A stretch of DNA of 64,000 nt from Streptococcus catagoni (GTDB lineage Bacteria; Bacillota; Bacilli; Lactobacillales; Streptococcaceae): the NCBI RefSeq assembly GCF_011421425.1, contig NZ_WPCW01000004.1, forward strand, positions 124,001 through 188,000, written 5' to 3'. The position numbers were made by a program, and so were the translations under genes. Positions 35,469-44,543 of the stretch are shown here, piece by piece; position 1 is the first letter of the stretch, and every line of letters starts with the position of its first letter. The notes beneath the pieces were generated by a model. The model did no database searches and was not told the DNA's origin. It saw nothing but the letters and a program-made list of their open reading frames with translations.

Positions 35469-36056
35469 GTGATAACACGTAAATCTACAGAGGTTCGCTT
35501 AGAAGAAATTCATCAAGCGGCCATGAAAGTTTTTCTGAAAAAAGGCTTTTCAAAAGCTAGTATGGAAGATATTATCAAGGAAACAAGTTTATCTAAGGGA
35601 GGTTTTTACCATTACTATAAAAGTACAGATGATATTATGTTGGCTCTCTTTATCAAAGGACAACATTATCGTCTAGATCTTATTGATCAGTATCTCTTAG
35701 ATCATCAGCTAACTTGGGCAGATCTGTCTGATCCTGAGCTTTTCTCAGAGGTTATTGTAGAAAAGATTATTGATCAGAATGAATTGATGGATCTCTATGC
35801 TATTTTTTTATCGGAAAAAAGGTTTAACCCTAATTTAAATCATATTTATAAAAAACTTGTTCAAGAGTCTCTTAAAGATTTCTCCCAGCTGATTCCAAGC
35901 TTTGCTTCATCTTCTAAAGAAGGCAGACAAAGGCAAATCTTGTTAACAGAAGTGATAAATAGTTTGATTTTAGGTTGCCATTTACTGGAGGCAGCTAGCC
36001 TCTTTCGAGAGAACAAAGCTTACCTGAAGGAGATGATTAAAACTGTACTCAATTAA
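35469..36056 (+). CDS. TetR family transcriptional regulator
   Basis: The 195-aa protein has a typical TetR helix-turn-helix (EIHQAAMKVFLKKGFSKASM, EDIIKETSLSKGGFYHYYKS) in residues 10-55 and a helical ligand-binding region. It begins at GTG 35469 behind AAGGAGG. It heads an operon of transporter genes and probably represses them through the inverted repeat in its promoter. The ligand is unknown. Confidence 0.9.
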   Translation: MITRKSTEVRLEEIHQAAMKVFLKKGFSKASMEDIIKETSLSKGGFYHYYKSTDDIMLALFIKGQHYRLDLIDQYLLDHQLTWADLSDPELFSEVIVEKIIDQNELMDLYAIFLSEKRFNPNLNHIYKKLVQESLKDFSQLIPSFASSSKEGRQRQILLTEVINSLILGCHLLEAASLFRENKAYLKEMIKTVLN

Positions 36057-36096
36057 GCCAAAAACGACTAAGCACTGTCAGAGGCACTTATCGGCT

Positions 36097-36744
36097 TTGA
36101 CTATTATCTTGCTAAACTTTTTAATCCCACTTATTAATACCTTTTTTCCAAGTCAAAAGGGTCACTATTTTTCTATCATTCTTTGCCTTTTACTCTTTAT
36201 CTTTTCTAGGGCTTTTGGGAAGCTTTTAAAGGCCCTGCTTTTCTTGTTTGCTTTTTTCAGCTTATATGCTTTGTCGCTGATTTATAGTTTGGGCTTATTA
36301 CTTACAATGTTTCGGATGACCTTGCTATTTTTGCCTTGTATCTTGATGGCCTGGCTTTTGTGTAGTGAGTACAATACTTCAGAAATTTTATCTGCCCTTC
36401 AAAAATTAAGATTTCCCAAATTGTTCATCATTGGATTGATGGTTACCATCCGCTATATGTCCTGTTTTAGAACTGAATTTCGTTTGATTAAAGAAGCTAT
36501 GGCAGTTCGAGGAGTAACCTTTTCTCTCAAACACCCCATAAGAAGTTTTGAATATTTGTTGGTTCCTCAATTATTTCGTTGTCTGAACTTGAGTAATGAA
36601 TTGACCATTGCCTGTTTAACAAAGGGAATAAGTGCTCCAGCTAAGAGGACCTCTTACTTTGATCAATCTTGGACCTTGCTTGATTTCTTGGTGGGTCTTG
36701 TCTTTATTGGAGGATATGCCCTAATCATTGGAGGTCAACTATGA
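36097..36744 (+). CDS. ECF transporter transmembrane component (EcfT/CbiQ family)
   Basis: The 215-aa protein is strongly hydrophobic (about five segments). It has the coupling motifs AMAVRGVTF and ACLTKGIS, variants of A-x-x-x-R-G, that dock to ECF ATPases. A TTG start with a distant GAGG is the only candidate, so the N-terminus is uncertain. It overlaps the ATPase gene by 4 bp. Confidence 0.82.
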   Translation: MTIILLNFLIPLINTFFPSQKGHYFSIILCLLLFIFSRAFGKLLKALLFLFAFFSLYALSLIYSLGLLLTMFRMTLLFLPCILMAWLLCSEYNTSEILSALQKLRFPKLFIIGLMVTIRYMSCFRTEFRLIKEAMAVRGVTFSLKHPIRSFEYLLVPQLFRCLNLSNELTIACLTKGISAPAKRTSYFDQSWTLLDFLVGLVFIGGYALIIGGQL

Positions 36745-38162
36745 ACAAAAAACTAATTGATGCTAATAAGCTCAGCTTTACTTATGCTTGTGAGAGAAGT
36801 TCATCCTTAGAAGATCTAACTTTTTCAACGGAGGCTGGGCAGTTGATCTTCTTAACAGGATCCTGTGGGTCGGGCAAGTCAACTCTGCTTAATATTCTAA
36901 ATGGCAGTATTCCAGAAGTTATTGAAGGTGATTTATCTGGTCAACTTTTTCTTGACGGAAATGAGTACCCGGAAATATATCTTAGAAGCCAGCTTATTGG
37001 AAGTGTATTTCAGAATCCGCGCAGCCAATTTTTTACTAATAATAGCACCTCAGAATTGGTCTTTGAGATGGAAAACTTTGGGCTCAGCTATTCACAAATG
37101 GAAAAAAGATTGCAGGAGCTCAGTCAGCGCTTTGGTCTATCAGCCTATCTTGACCATGATATCTTGTCCTTATCTTCTGGAGAGCGCCAGTATCTGGCTC
37201 TTGTTTCTGTCCTAATGATGGAGCCACAGGTCTTAATCTTTGATGAACCCTCTGCCAACCTTGATTATGGTAACACCATGCGTTTAAAAAAAGAATTACA
37301 GACTTTGAAGAGCCTTGGAAAAACCATTATTGTGGCGGATCATCGGCCCTTTTACTTAACTGGTTTAGTAGATAAGGTTTGGCTCATGGAAAATAGAAGT
37401 ATCAGTGAAGTTCCTGGCTCAGTTTTCTTTGAAAGAAAAGCAGACAGAGAGCGACGCTTTGACCTGTTCACTAGAGATTATCCTGACAGAGAAATTGTTA
37501 GCAGGCCAGATCCCAGCCTTTCACTAAAAGATGTGACTTATCAGTCTATCTTGAAGCATATTACACTTAGCTTTCATCAGTCTCAGGTGACGACCATTCT
37601 AGGTGTCAATGGGGCTGGTAAAACGACTTTAGCTCGCTTAATGTGCCAGCTAATAAAGGCAGATGAGGGCCAGATTGAAAGTAGCAGCCAACCCTTATAT
37701 CTTATGCAGGATGCAGATTTTCAGTTATTTGGAGCGACCTGTTTAAAAGAGCTTGAGATTTCCTGCTCCAATCACAAAAGGAATCTAGAAGCCTTAAAAG
37801 CAGTTGGCCTAGAAGCATATGCCAACAAGCACCCACATTTATTAAGTGGTGGTCAGAAACAAGCTTTACAATTAGCCATTGCTTTGGTTAGTGATCGCCC
37901 TATTATTATCATGGACGAGCCGACCAGTGGGATGGATAAGGCTAACATGGAAAACGTGATGGCCTATTTGAAGGAACTAAAGTCAGAGAAAACCATTATT
38001 CTCATTTCTCATGACTATGAATTCATTCGGCAAGTAACTGACCGTATCATCTTTATTCACAATCATAGCTTAGAAAAAGATTTTTACCTGACTAGTGATC
38101 AGGTTGAAAACTTAGATAATATATTTAAACAAATGGAGGAACATTATGACAAAACAACTTAA
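36741..38162 (+). CDS. ECF transporter ATPase, two fused ABC domains
   Basis: The 473-aa protein contains two nucleotide-binding domains. The first has Walker A GSCGSGKST, signature LSSGERQ and LIFDEPSANLD. The second has Walker A GVNGAGKTT, signature LSGGQKQ and IIMDEPTSGMD. It powers the adjacent EcfT and its substrate-binding partner. Fused ATPases of this kind occur in dedicated (group I) ECF systems. The gene overlaps its neighbours on both sides. Confidence 0.9.
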   Translation: MNKKLIDANKLSFTYACERSSSLEDLTFSTEAGQLIFLTGSCGSGKSTLLNILNGSIPEVIEGDLSGQLFLDGNEYPEIYLRSQLIGSVFQNPRSQFFTNNSTSELVFEMENFGLSYSQMEKRLQELSQRFGLSAYLDHDILSLSSGERQYLALVSVLMMEPQVLIFDEPSANLDYGNTMRLKKELQTLKSLGKTIIVADHRPFYLTGLVDKVWLMENRSISEVPGSVFFERKADRERRFDLFTRDYPDREIVSRPDPSLSLKDVTYQSILKHITLSFHQSQVTTILGVNGAGKTTLARLMCQLIKADEGQIESSSQPLYLMQDADFQLFGATCLKELEISCSNHKRNLEALKAVGLEAYANKHPHLLSGGQKQALQLAIALVSDRPIIIMDEPTSGMDKANMENVMAYLKELKSEKTIILISHDYEFIRQVTDRIIFIHNHSLEKDFYLTSDQVENLDNIFKQMEEHYDKTT

Positions 38163-38748
38163 ACTTAAAGATTTTCTTTTAATTGCCTTATTAACTGCCG
38201 TTTATATGCTCATTTATTTTATCATTGTACCCCTTAGTGCCCCCTTAGGAGCCTTTGGTCACGCCATTAGCCCAGGACTTTGCGCCTTTCTTGCAGGGCC
38301 TGTTCTTTACTTCCTCTCTAAAAAAGTAGGCAAGATGTGGCAATTGACACTGATGACAGCTCTAATAATGGCTGTTTTCACCTTGATGGGTGGTGGCTAT
38401 CTCCCATGGCTTTTATCTTCTTTGATAATGGCTGTGCTGGCAGACCTACTTGTATCAGGATCTGGCAAATTTAGTCTTTTCAAGTTAGCTTTAGCCTCTG
38501 GCCTAATGCATTTGGGACAAGCCTTGGGAGCTATTATTCCTTCTTTATTTTTTGTTAGTCAGTACCGAGAAGACTGGATAAAAAGAGGACAAAGTGCAGC
38601 AGACATGGATCAGTACATCAAATACACTTCTGGACTATGGGGCTTTGCTTCTAGTGCCATTGTTTTTATCCTAGCCTTTGCTGGTGTTTATCTGGGATAT
38701 CTTATCTTGAAAAAACATCTCCAGGAGGGAAATGATGGACACTTTTAA
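38146..38748 (+). CDS. ECF substrate-capture-like membrane protein (Trep_Strep family)
   Basis: The 200-aa membrane protein has about six segments and resembles the TIGR02185 (Trep_Strep) family of ECF S components, with AFGHAISPGLCAFLAGPV and LASGLMHLGQALGAI. Its position after EcfT and fused ATPase supports the assignment. The ligand is unknown; related streptococcal operons have been linked to heme or metallophore uptake. Overlaps both neighbours. Confidence 0.8.
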   Translation: MTKQLKLKDFLLIALLTAVYMLIYFIIVPLSAPLGAFGHAISPGLCAFLAGPVLYFLSKKVGKMWQLTLMTALIMAVFTLMGGGYLPWLLSSLIMAVLADLLVSGSGKFSLFKLALASGLMHLGQALGAIIPSLFFVSQYREDWIKRGQSAADMDQYIKYTSGLWGFASSAIVFILAFAGVYLGYLILKKHLQEGNDGHF

Positions 38749-40483
38749 AGGATTATTTGCTTATGCTAGAGAAAAAAGACTAGCTATGATCGCTTCTTTG
38801 ATTTTATCAGCCTTAGCAACCCTTTTTTCCTTTCTTCCCTATTATTATTTTTGGCAGCTCTTAAAAGAAGTAACAAGCAGCAATCAAGCTGACCACATTA
38901 GACACTTATCTTTTTTAATCTTTCTAGCAACTGTACTTTACTCTCTAACCTATCTCTTGTCCTTAATATGCAGTCATATCTATGCTTTTCGCCTGGAAAG
39001 TAATATGCGAAAAGAAGGGTTAAAGCATTTGCTTGGGGCTTCCTTTTCCTTCTTTGATAAGGAATCATCTGGCAAGGTCAGAAAAATTATTGATGACAAT
39101 GCTTCAAATACCCATACAGTCATTGCACATCTCTTGCCGGATGCTGTAAATGCCTTCTTGTTTCCTATAGGTTTACTGATTTTAGCTTTTGTAGCTAACT
39201 GGATGCTGGGCTTATTGGTTCTTGTAACCATTGCTTTGTCTCTTTTATGCTTTAAATTTATGTATAGTGACCCAAATATGATGGAAGATTATATGCGAGG
39301 TCTAGAAGATATTAATTCTGAAACTGTTGAGTACGTCAGAGGAATCCAAGTAATCAAGATTTTTGGGGTGGTCATTGAATCCTTTGACAAGCTTTATACG
39401 GCTATTGTTCACTATGCAAAAGTTGTTAATAAACAATGTCAGGATTGTAAACTTCCTTTTACCCTCTTTCAAACTCTGACCATGTCTTTTGGCTCCCTGG
39501 TTATTGTCTACGCCTACAGCCAATGGAACCTTGCTAGGAGTGGTGAGCTTATTAGTTTAGTTGTCTTCTTTATGACCTTTTCAGCCTTATTAGGCACAGC
39601 CTTTTCAAAAATCATGCTTTTTAGTAAAGATTTTCAACTGGCAAAGGATGCTATTGATAAACTGGAAGGTCTATTTGTAGAAATGGATAAAGACCAGTTA
39701 AGCTATGGGAATCGTGACCATATGCCTAATTATTCCATTAGTTTTTCTCAGGTTAGCTTTGAGTATGAGAAAGGTTTACCTGTTATTCAAGACTTGGATC
39801 TCTATTTGGAAGAAAAGAAGACCTATGTTTTTGTCGGTTCGTCAGGATCTGGTAAATCAACAATAGCTAAATTGATTTCTGGCTTTTATCCTATTAATAA
39901 AGGACAGTTAAAGATTGGTGGTTACGACATCAGTGATTACACAGCTAAAACTTTAGAAGAATCCATTGCCTTTGTTTTTCAAGATGCCAAACTCTTCAAG
40001 ACCACTATATTTGAAAATGTCCAGCTAGCAAGGCCAAAGGCTAGCCGAGAAGAGGTATTAGAAGCTCTTAGTCTAGCAAGATGTGACAGTATATTGGCTA
40101 AGTTTGAGACAAGAGAAGAGACTGTTATTGGTAGTCAGGGAGTCCACTTATCTGGTGGTGAAAAACAACGTATTGCTATTGCCAGAGCCATTCTTAAAAA
40201 TGCACCAATTCTAATACTGGATGAAGCAAGTGCTGCCAGTGACCCTGAAAATGAATATGAAATCCAAAGGGCCTTTGAAGCTTTGATGAAGGATAAAACA
40301 GTTATTATGATAGCCCACCGATTACCAAGTATCAAAAATGTAGATGAGATTTTGGTTATTGATCATGGAAAGGTTATTGAACGAGGCCAGCATGCTAGCC
40401 TATATGCAGCTAAGGGTAAATATCAGAAATTACAGGATTTGTATGCACAGGCTAATGAATGGAGGATAGCAAATGAAGGCTAA
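38732..40483 (+). CDS. ABC transporter, fused membrane-ATPase half (first of a heterodimer)
   Basis: The 583-aa protein has six membrane segments (to about 300) and an ATPase domain with GSSGSGKST, LSGGEKQRIA, ILILDEASAASD and a His in MIAHR. It overlaps the S-component gene by 17 bp and the next ABC gene by 11 bp. Pairs of this type in the same operon as ECF or siderophore genes (YbtP/YbtQ type) act as importers of metal-siderophore complexes, so direction cannot be inferred from the exporter fold alone. Confidence 0.88.
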   Translation: MMDTFKGLFAYAREKRLAMIASLILSALATLFSFLPYYYFWQLLKEVTSSNQADHIRHLSFLIFLATVLYSLTYLLSLICSHIYAFRLESNMRKEGLKHLLGASFSFFDKESSGKVRKIIDDNASNTHTVIAHLLPDAVNAFLFPIGLLILAFVANWMLGLLVLVTIALSLLCFKFMYSDPNMMEDYMRGLEDINSETVEYVRGIQVIKIFGVVIESFDKLYTAIVHYAKVVNKQCQDCKLPFTLFQTLTMSFGSLVIVYAYSQWNLARSGELISLVVFFMTFSALLGTAFSKIMLFSKDFQLAKDAIDKLEGLFVEMDKDQLSYGNRDHMPNYSISFSQVSFEYEKGLPVIQDLDLYLEEKKTYVFVGSSGSGKSTIAKLISGFYPINKGQLKIGGYDISDYTAKTLEESIAFVFQDAKLFKTTIFENVQLARPKASREEVLEALSLARCDSILAKFETREETVIGSQGVHLSGGEKQRIAIARAILKNAPILILDEASAASDPENEYEIQRAFEALMKDKTVIMIAHRLPSIKNVDEILVIDHGKVIERGQHASLYAAKGKYQKLQDLYAQANEWRIANEG

Positions 40484-42191
40484 AATACAAAACTATTTTT
40501 CTCTGACAGACCAAGGTATTAACAATGTCTTCAAGGCTGCATTTTGGTCCCTGCTGAAATTTATTAGCTTTATGTTTCCTGTCATCTTAGTTTTTTCTTT
40601 TTTACAGGATATGTTAAGCCATCAATTAAAAGGATTACAGCTGTATCTGGCTATTTTATTGGGCATTAGCTGTCTGATCTTTCTTATATTATATAGAGAA
40701 TATGGTCTCAACTATGATGTCACCTATAAAGAGAGTGTTCGTTTACGAATCAACTTAGCAGATAAAATAAGAGCACTGCCTTTATCTTATTTTTCAAAAC
40801 ATAACCTTACTGACCTGTCACAAACAATTATGATGGACGTCAATAATATTGAGATGACGATTTCTCATGCCTTAGCGCAGTCAATGGGCTTTATAGGCTT
40901 TTTAGTACTTGTGACTTTCTTACTTCTTTGGAATAACCTAAGCTTAGGATTGACTGTGGTGGGCCCCATTTGGCTAACTTTACTGATCATGCTACTGACC
41001 CGCAACTTACAAACCTATCTGATTTCACAGTATTATCAGCGTCTACTAGAGAATGCCGATGCTTTTCAAGAAGCCTTTGAACTGCAAAAGGAAATAAAAA
41101 GTTACTCTTTGCAAGAATCTACTGAAAAGGAACTCTTAAAAAAATTAAGCGATACTGAAAAGATCCATTTCACTTCTGATATGCCCATGGCTGTTCTTTC
41201 TACTCTGATTAGCTTGCTGCCTTACTTGGCACCAGTTTTAACAGCTACAGTCGGTGTTGATTTATTGCATTCCCATCAAATCACTTTACTTTACTATATT
41301 GGTTATTTGATGGCGGCAACGGCTTTAGCCACCCAGTATGGTATTTTAAGTGACTTTCTTAAAATGATCTTCTATTTTAAAGATAGTTTCAAGCGGGTTA
41401 GAGACCTCTATGCCCAGCCTGTTCAAGAAGGGCAAGACTATCAGTTGGAAAATTACGACTTTACTTGTCAAGGTGTTCATTTTGCTTACGGTGATCAAGA
41501 AGTTATTAGGGATCTTACTTTCACAGCTAAACAGGGACAAGTAACAGCCTTAGTTGGACCTTCTGGTTGTGGAAAGACCACTGTTTTACGGCTCTTATCC
41601 CGACTCTATGATTATGATAGTGGTCTTATTAGTCTGGGGGGAGTTGATATTAAGAAGATGGATACAGCCTGTCTTTATGATAAGATTTCGATTGTCTTTC
41701 AAGAGACCGAACTCTTTAATACCAGTATTTTAGAAAATATAAGGGTTGGTCGGAAATCTGCCAGCGATGAGGAAGTTCTAAGAGCTGCTAAACTAGCTAA
41801 TGTTGATAAGATTGTTGAGAACTTACCTGAGCGCTATCAAACAGTTATCGGTGAAAATGGTTCTAAGTTGTCTGGTGGGGAACGTCAACGGATTTCTATA
41901 GCTAGAGCATTCTTGAAGGATGCCCCTGTTATTTTATTAGATGAAATTTCGGCTTCCATAGATGTGGAAAATGAAATGGCTATCCAAAAAAGTATCAGCC
42001 GCTTAATCAAGGATAAAACAGTTATAACAGTATCTCACCGTCTAAAATCAATTGAAAATGCTGATCAAATTATTGTCTTGGATCAGGGACAGGTAGAAAG
42101 CCTAGGACAGCACCAGGAACTAATGAAGCTGTCACCTATTTACCAGACTATGCTGGCAAAAACTCATAAAACAGAAAATTTTGTCTATTAA
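40473..42191 (+). CDS. ABC transporter, fused membrane-ATPase half (second of a heterodimer)
   Basis: The 572-aa protein has membrane segments to about residue 300 and an ATPase domain with GPSGCGKTT, LSGGERQRISIA, VILLDEISASID and VSHRLKS. It presumably pairs with the preceding half-transporter. The substrate is shared with the ECF module by inference only. It is the last gene of the operon; I see no clear terminator in 42192-42363. Confidence 0.88.
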   Translation: MKAKIQNYFSLTDQGINNVFKAAFWSLLKFISFMFPVILVFSFLQDMLSHQLKGLQLYLAILLGISCLIFLILYREYGLNYDVTYKESVRLRINLADKIRALPLSYFSKHNLTDLSQTIMMDVNNIEMTISHALAQSMGFIGFLVLVTFLLLWNNLSLGLTVVGPIWLTLLIMLLTRNLQTYLISQYYQRLLENADAFQEAFELQKEIKSYSLQESTEKELLKKLSDTEKIHFTSDMPMAVLSTLISLLPYLAPVLTATVGVDLLHSHQITLLYYIGYLMAATALATQYGILSDFLKMIFYFKDSFKRVRDLYAQPVQEGQDYQLENYDFTCQGVHFAYGDQEVIRDLTFTAKQGQVTALVGPSGCGKTTVLRLLSRLYDYDSGLISLGGVDIKKMDTACLYDKISIVFQETELFNTSILENIRVGRKSASDEEVLRAAKLANVDKIVENLPERYQTVIGENGSKLSGGERQRISIARAFLKDAPVILLDEISASIDVENEMAIQKSISRLIKDKTVITVSHRLKSIENADQIIVLDQGQVESLGQHQELMKLSPIYQTMLAKTHKTENFVY

Positions 42192-42363
42192 TATTAATGC
42201 TTATCAGCTATAGCTTCATTTGCCAAGAAAGTGCCTTTATATCTGTTAATTCTTACTGGTCTAAAGGCTTTTGCCAAGTTAAAGTGCTTGGAGGCTATCT
42301 TTTTAAAGGACTGAGTGATTTTAGTTCTTTATTAATATCCTTAGAAAGAGTAAAATAAGGGTA

Positions 42364-42377
42364 AGAAAGCGTTTTAA
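42364..42377 (+). promoter_or_regulatory. cre-like site ahead of galM
   Basis: AGAAAGCGTTTTAA matches 12 of 14 positions of the CcpA consensus TGWAANCGNTNWCA. The site lies 33 bp upstream of galM. It suggests catabolite repression. Confidence 0.45.
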
Positions 42378-42409
42378 AAAAGAATAGAAAGGCAGAGAAA
42401 GTCGTTTTT

Positions 42410-43450
42410 ATGAAGATAGTATCTAAAGTAATTGATGGAGAAGAAGTTAGTCAGATTAGCCTGATCAATAACCAAGGTGTCCAAGCAAGATTTTTGACAC
42501 TTGGAGCGACCTGGCAGGCATACCTTGTGCCACAAAATGACGGAAGCTATAAGAATTTAGTTCTTGGTCATGAAAAAGCCAGTGATTACCTAGCTAATAA
42601 CATTTGTGCTGGTCAATCTATTGGTCGTGTGGCTGGAAGAATAGGCAAGGGACAGGTGACCCTATCTGGGAAGACTTACCAGTTACCCCAGAATAACTTT
42701 TCCAATTGTCTCCACGGTGGACCAGAAGGTTTTCATAGGCAAAACTGGGATTTTGATAGCAGACAAACCGATGATTTTCTTGAACTGACCTTTTCCTATA
42801 GAGCCAAGGAAGAAGTGGATGGTTTTCCAGCAGATATGACTGTCCAAGCGGTCTATCGATTGGCTAATGATAATAGTCTAAGTGTGACTTATCGAGCTTT
42901 TCAGGCTAATCATGACACTCTCTTCAATCCAACCTGTCATGCTTATTTTAATCTCAGTAAAGAAGCGACTTTGACTAGCCATAGCCTTTACCTTGCAGCC
43001 GATGAGCGTCTTGAAACGGACGAGCACTTGATTCCCACAGGGCGTTTTTTACCAGTTGAAGATACGGCCTATGATTTTAGAATAGCAAGTCCACTGCAAA
43101 AGCGCATTGAACATATTGGGGGTCTAGATGATGCCTTTCTCGTCAAGAGTTCTCTGGAAGATCCTATAGCTACTTTGACGGACAATGACAGTGGTGATCA
43201 GGTCTCTATTTTTTCAGAGAGAAATGCCATTGTTGTTTACAGTTTTAATTACCCTGAGGAGGGAGTCGTTTTTGAACGCAGTAAGGAACGTTTCAATCTT
43301 AAACATGAAGGCCTAGCTCTTGAAGCTCAGACATTACCAGATGCCATTAATCATGAAAATTTTGGGGATACTTTCCTACTCAAAAACCAGGATCTTTCCT
43401 ATACTATTCGCTATCAGTTTAATCTTCCTTCCTTATTTCCCAAAAAATAA
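42410..43450 (+). CDS. galM: Aldose 1-epimerase (galactose mutarotase)
   Basis: The 346-aa protein contains GRVAGRIGKGQ, the His region NFSNCLHGGPEGFHRQNWD, NPTCHAYFNLS and a C-terminal catalytic Glu region (GLALEAQTLPDA). It converts beta- to alpha-galactose ahead of GalK. RBS is AGAAAGG at some distance. It stands apart from galKTE by about 5 kb. Confidence 0.94.
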   Translation: MKIVSKVIDGEEVSQISLINNQGVQARFLTLGATWQAYLVPQNDGSYKNLVLGHEKASDYLANNICAGQSIGRVAGRIGKGQVTLSGKTYQLPQNNFSNCLHGGPEGFHRQNWDFDSRQTDDFLELTFSYRAKEEVDGFPADMTVQAVYRLANDNSLSVTYRAFQANHDTLFNPTCHAYFNLSKEATLTSHSLYLAADERLETDEHLIPTGRFLPVEDTAYDFRIASPLQKRIEHIGGLDDAFLVKSSLEDPIATLTDNDSGDQVSIFSERNAIVVYSFNYPEEGVVFERSKERFNLKHEGLALEAQTLPDAINHENFGDTFLLKNQDLSYTIRYQFNLPSLFPKK

Positions 43451-43553
43451 AAGAGGACTGCAGAAGTGATCTGCCAAGAAAAGTCCCATCTTTTGAAAGT
43501 GTTTGTCTATGTTATAATGACTAAAGAAGAACATAAAAGAGAAAGGAAATAAG

Positions 43554-44402
43554 ATGGAACTAGAAAATTACTTTCCTGAAATGCAAGCTAGTCCTTTTCC
43601 CATGAGTGACGAGGAATGGATTACTGTTGAAAAAGATGAGACCTGTCTTCATTTTCCAAAGGATAAATTAAGCCAACGGGAATTAGCCCTCTTAGATTTG
43701 ATTGCGGTAGATACTAATCATCATAGAAAATTAAGCTCTATCTGGTACTCCTATTTGGTGGACAAGAAGGGTCCTAGTCCAGAGGGTCTCGAGTCTTGTC
43801 AGTTCATTTATATCAACCATCAAAGCCCCTTGGCAGCTGACTTTATCCAGATTCTAAGCTCTGTATTGCCACATGTGGTAGAGCTTGTTCCCCTTAGCCA
43901 AAAACGGACAGTTATTCTGACGGATATCAGTCTTCAAAAGGATAGCTTTAGCATTTTACAAGGACTTTTACCAACCTTAGAAAGTGATTTTGGCATGCCC
44001 TTGGCCTTTTTTGTGGGTAATGAGTGGCAAAACCTGCCTCTTTCTACTCTTAGAGAATGTTTTGAAGAAGAAAACACCCTATTTTCAGCCTACTTTGTCC
44101 AAAAAGGTAAAAATAAGATGATGCGTTTTTCAGAACTCATGCTCTGGTCTTTACTTAATAATCTTAGTCTACCTGCTATTTCTATGCAATTTAACCACTA
44201 CATGCTTCAAAATCCCGACCTTACTGATGTGATTACAAGCATGTGGAATTCTCATGGAAATCTGGTTCAAGCGGCTCAAAAATTGTATATTCACCGTAAT
44301 TCTTTACAATATAAGTTGGATAAGTTGCGAGCTCAAACAGGTCTCAACTTAAAAAACCTTGATGATTTGGCTTTTGCTTATTTATTTTTATTGAAACAAT
44401 AG
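43554..44402 (+). CDS. PucR/CdaR-type helix-turn-helix regulator
   Basis: The 282-aa protein has a C-terminal HTH with SHGNLVQAAQKLYIHRNSLQYKLDKL, the classic PucR_HTH (HTH_30) motif, and an N-terminal sensor-like region without recognised motif. Its -10 TATAAT lies at 43513-43518. It is usually found upstream of msmK in streptococci and may regulate sugar genes. AGAGAAAGGA precedes ATG 43554. Confidence 0.82.
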   Translation: MELENYFPEMQASPFPMSDEEWITVEKDETCLHFPKDKLSQRELALLDLIAVDTNHHRKLSSIWYSYLVDKKGPSPEGLESCQFIYINHQSPLAADFIQILSSVLPHVVELVPLSQKRTVILTDISLQKDSFSILQGLLPTLESDFGMPLAFFVGNEWQNLPLSTLRECFEEENTLFSAYFVQKGKNKMMRFSELMLWSLLNNLSLPAISMQFNHYMLQNPDLTDVITSMWNSHGNLVQAAQKLYIHRNSLQYKLDKLRAQTGLNLKNLDDLAFAYLFLLKQ

Positions 44403-44409
44403 GTCTGTG

Positions 44410-44449
44410 CAAGCTGCCCAAAGAAATTTGGGCGGCTTGTCTATTTTTT
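44410..44449 (+). terminator. Terminator after the PucR-like gene
   Basis: CAAGCTGCCC pairs with GGGCGGCTTG and is followed by TCTATTTTTT. Confidence 0.85.
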
Positions 44450-44466
44450 GAAAGCCTTTACTTTGC

Positions 44467-44498
44467 TACAATAGAGTCAAGATAATAAAACGTTTACA
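44467..44498 (+). promoter_or_regulatory. msmK promoter with cre-like site
   Basis: An extended -10 (TGCTACAAT, 44464-44472) is followed by ATAAAACGTTTACA (44485-44498), which agrees with the cre consensus at 12 of 14 positions. A cre just downstream of -10 would block transcription when CcpA is bound. Confidence 0.55.
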
Positions 44499-44543
44499 GT
44501 TGTATCCTCCTAAGGATTAACTGGCATATTTAAGGAGTAAAGC

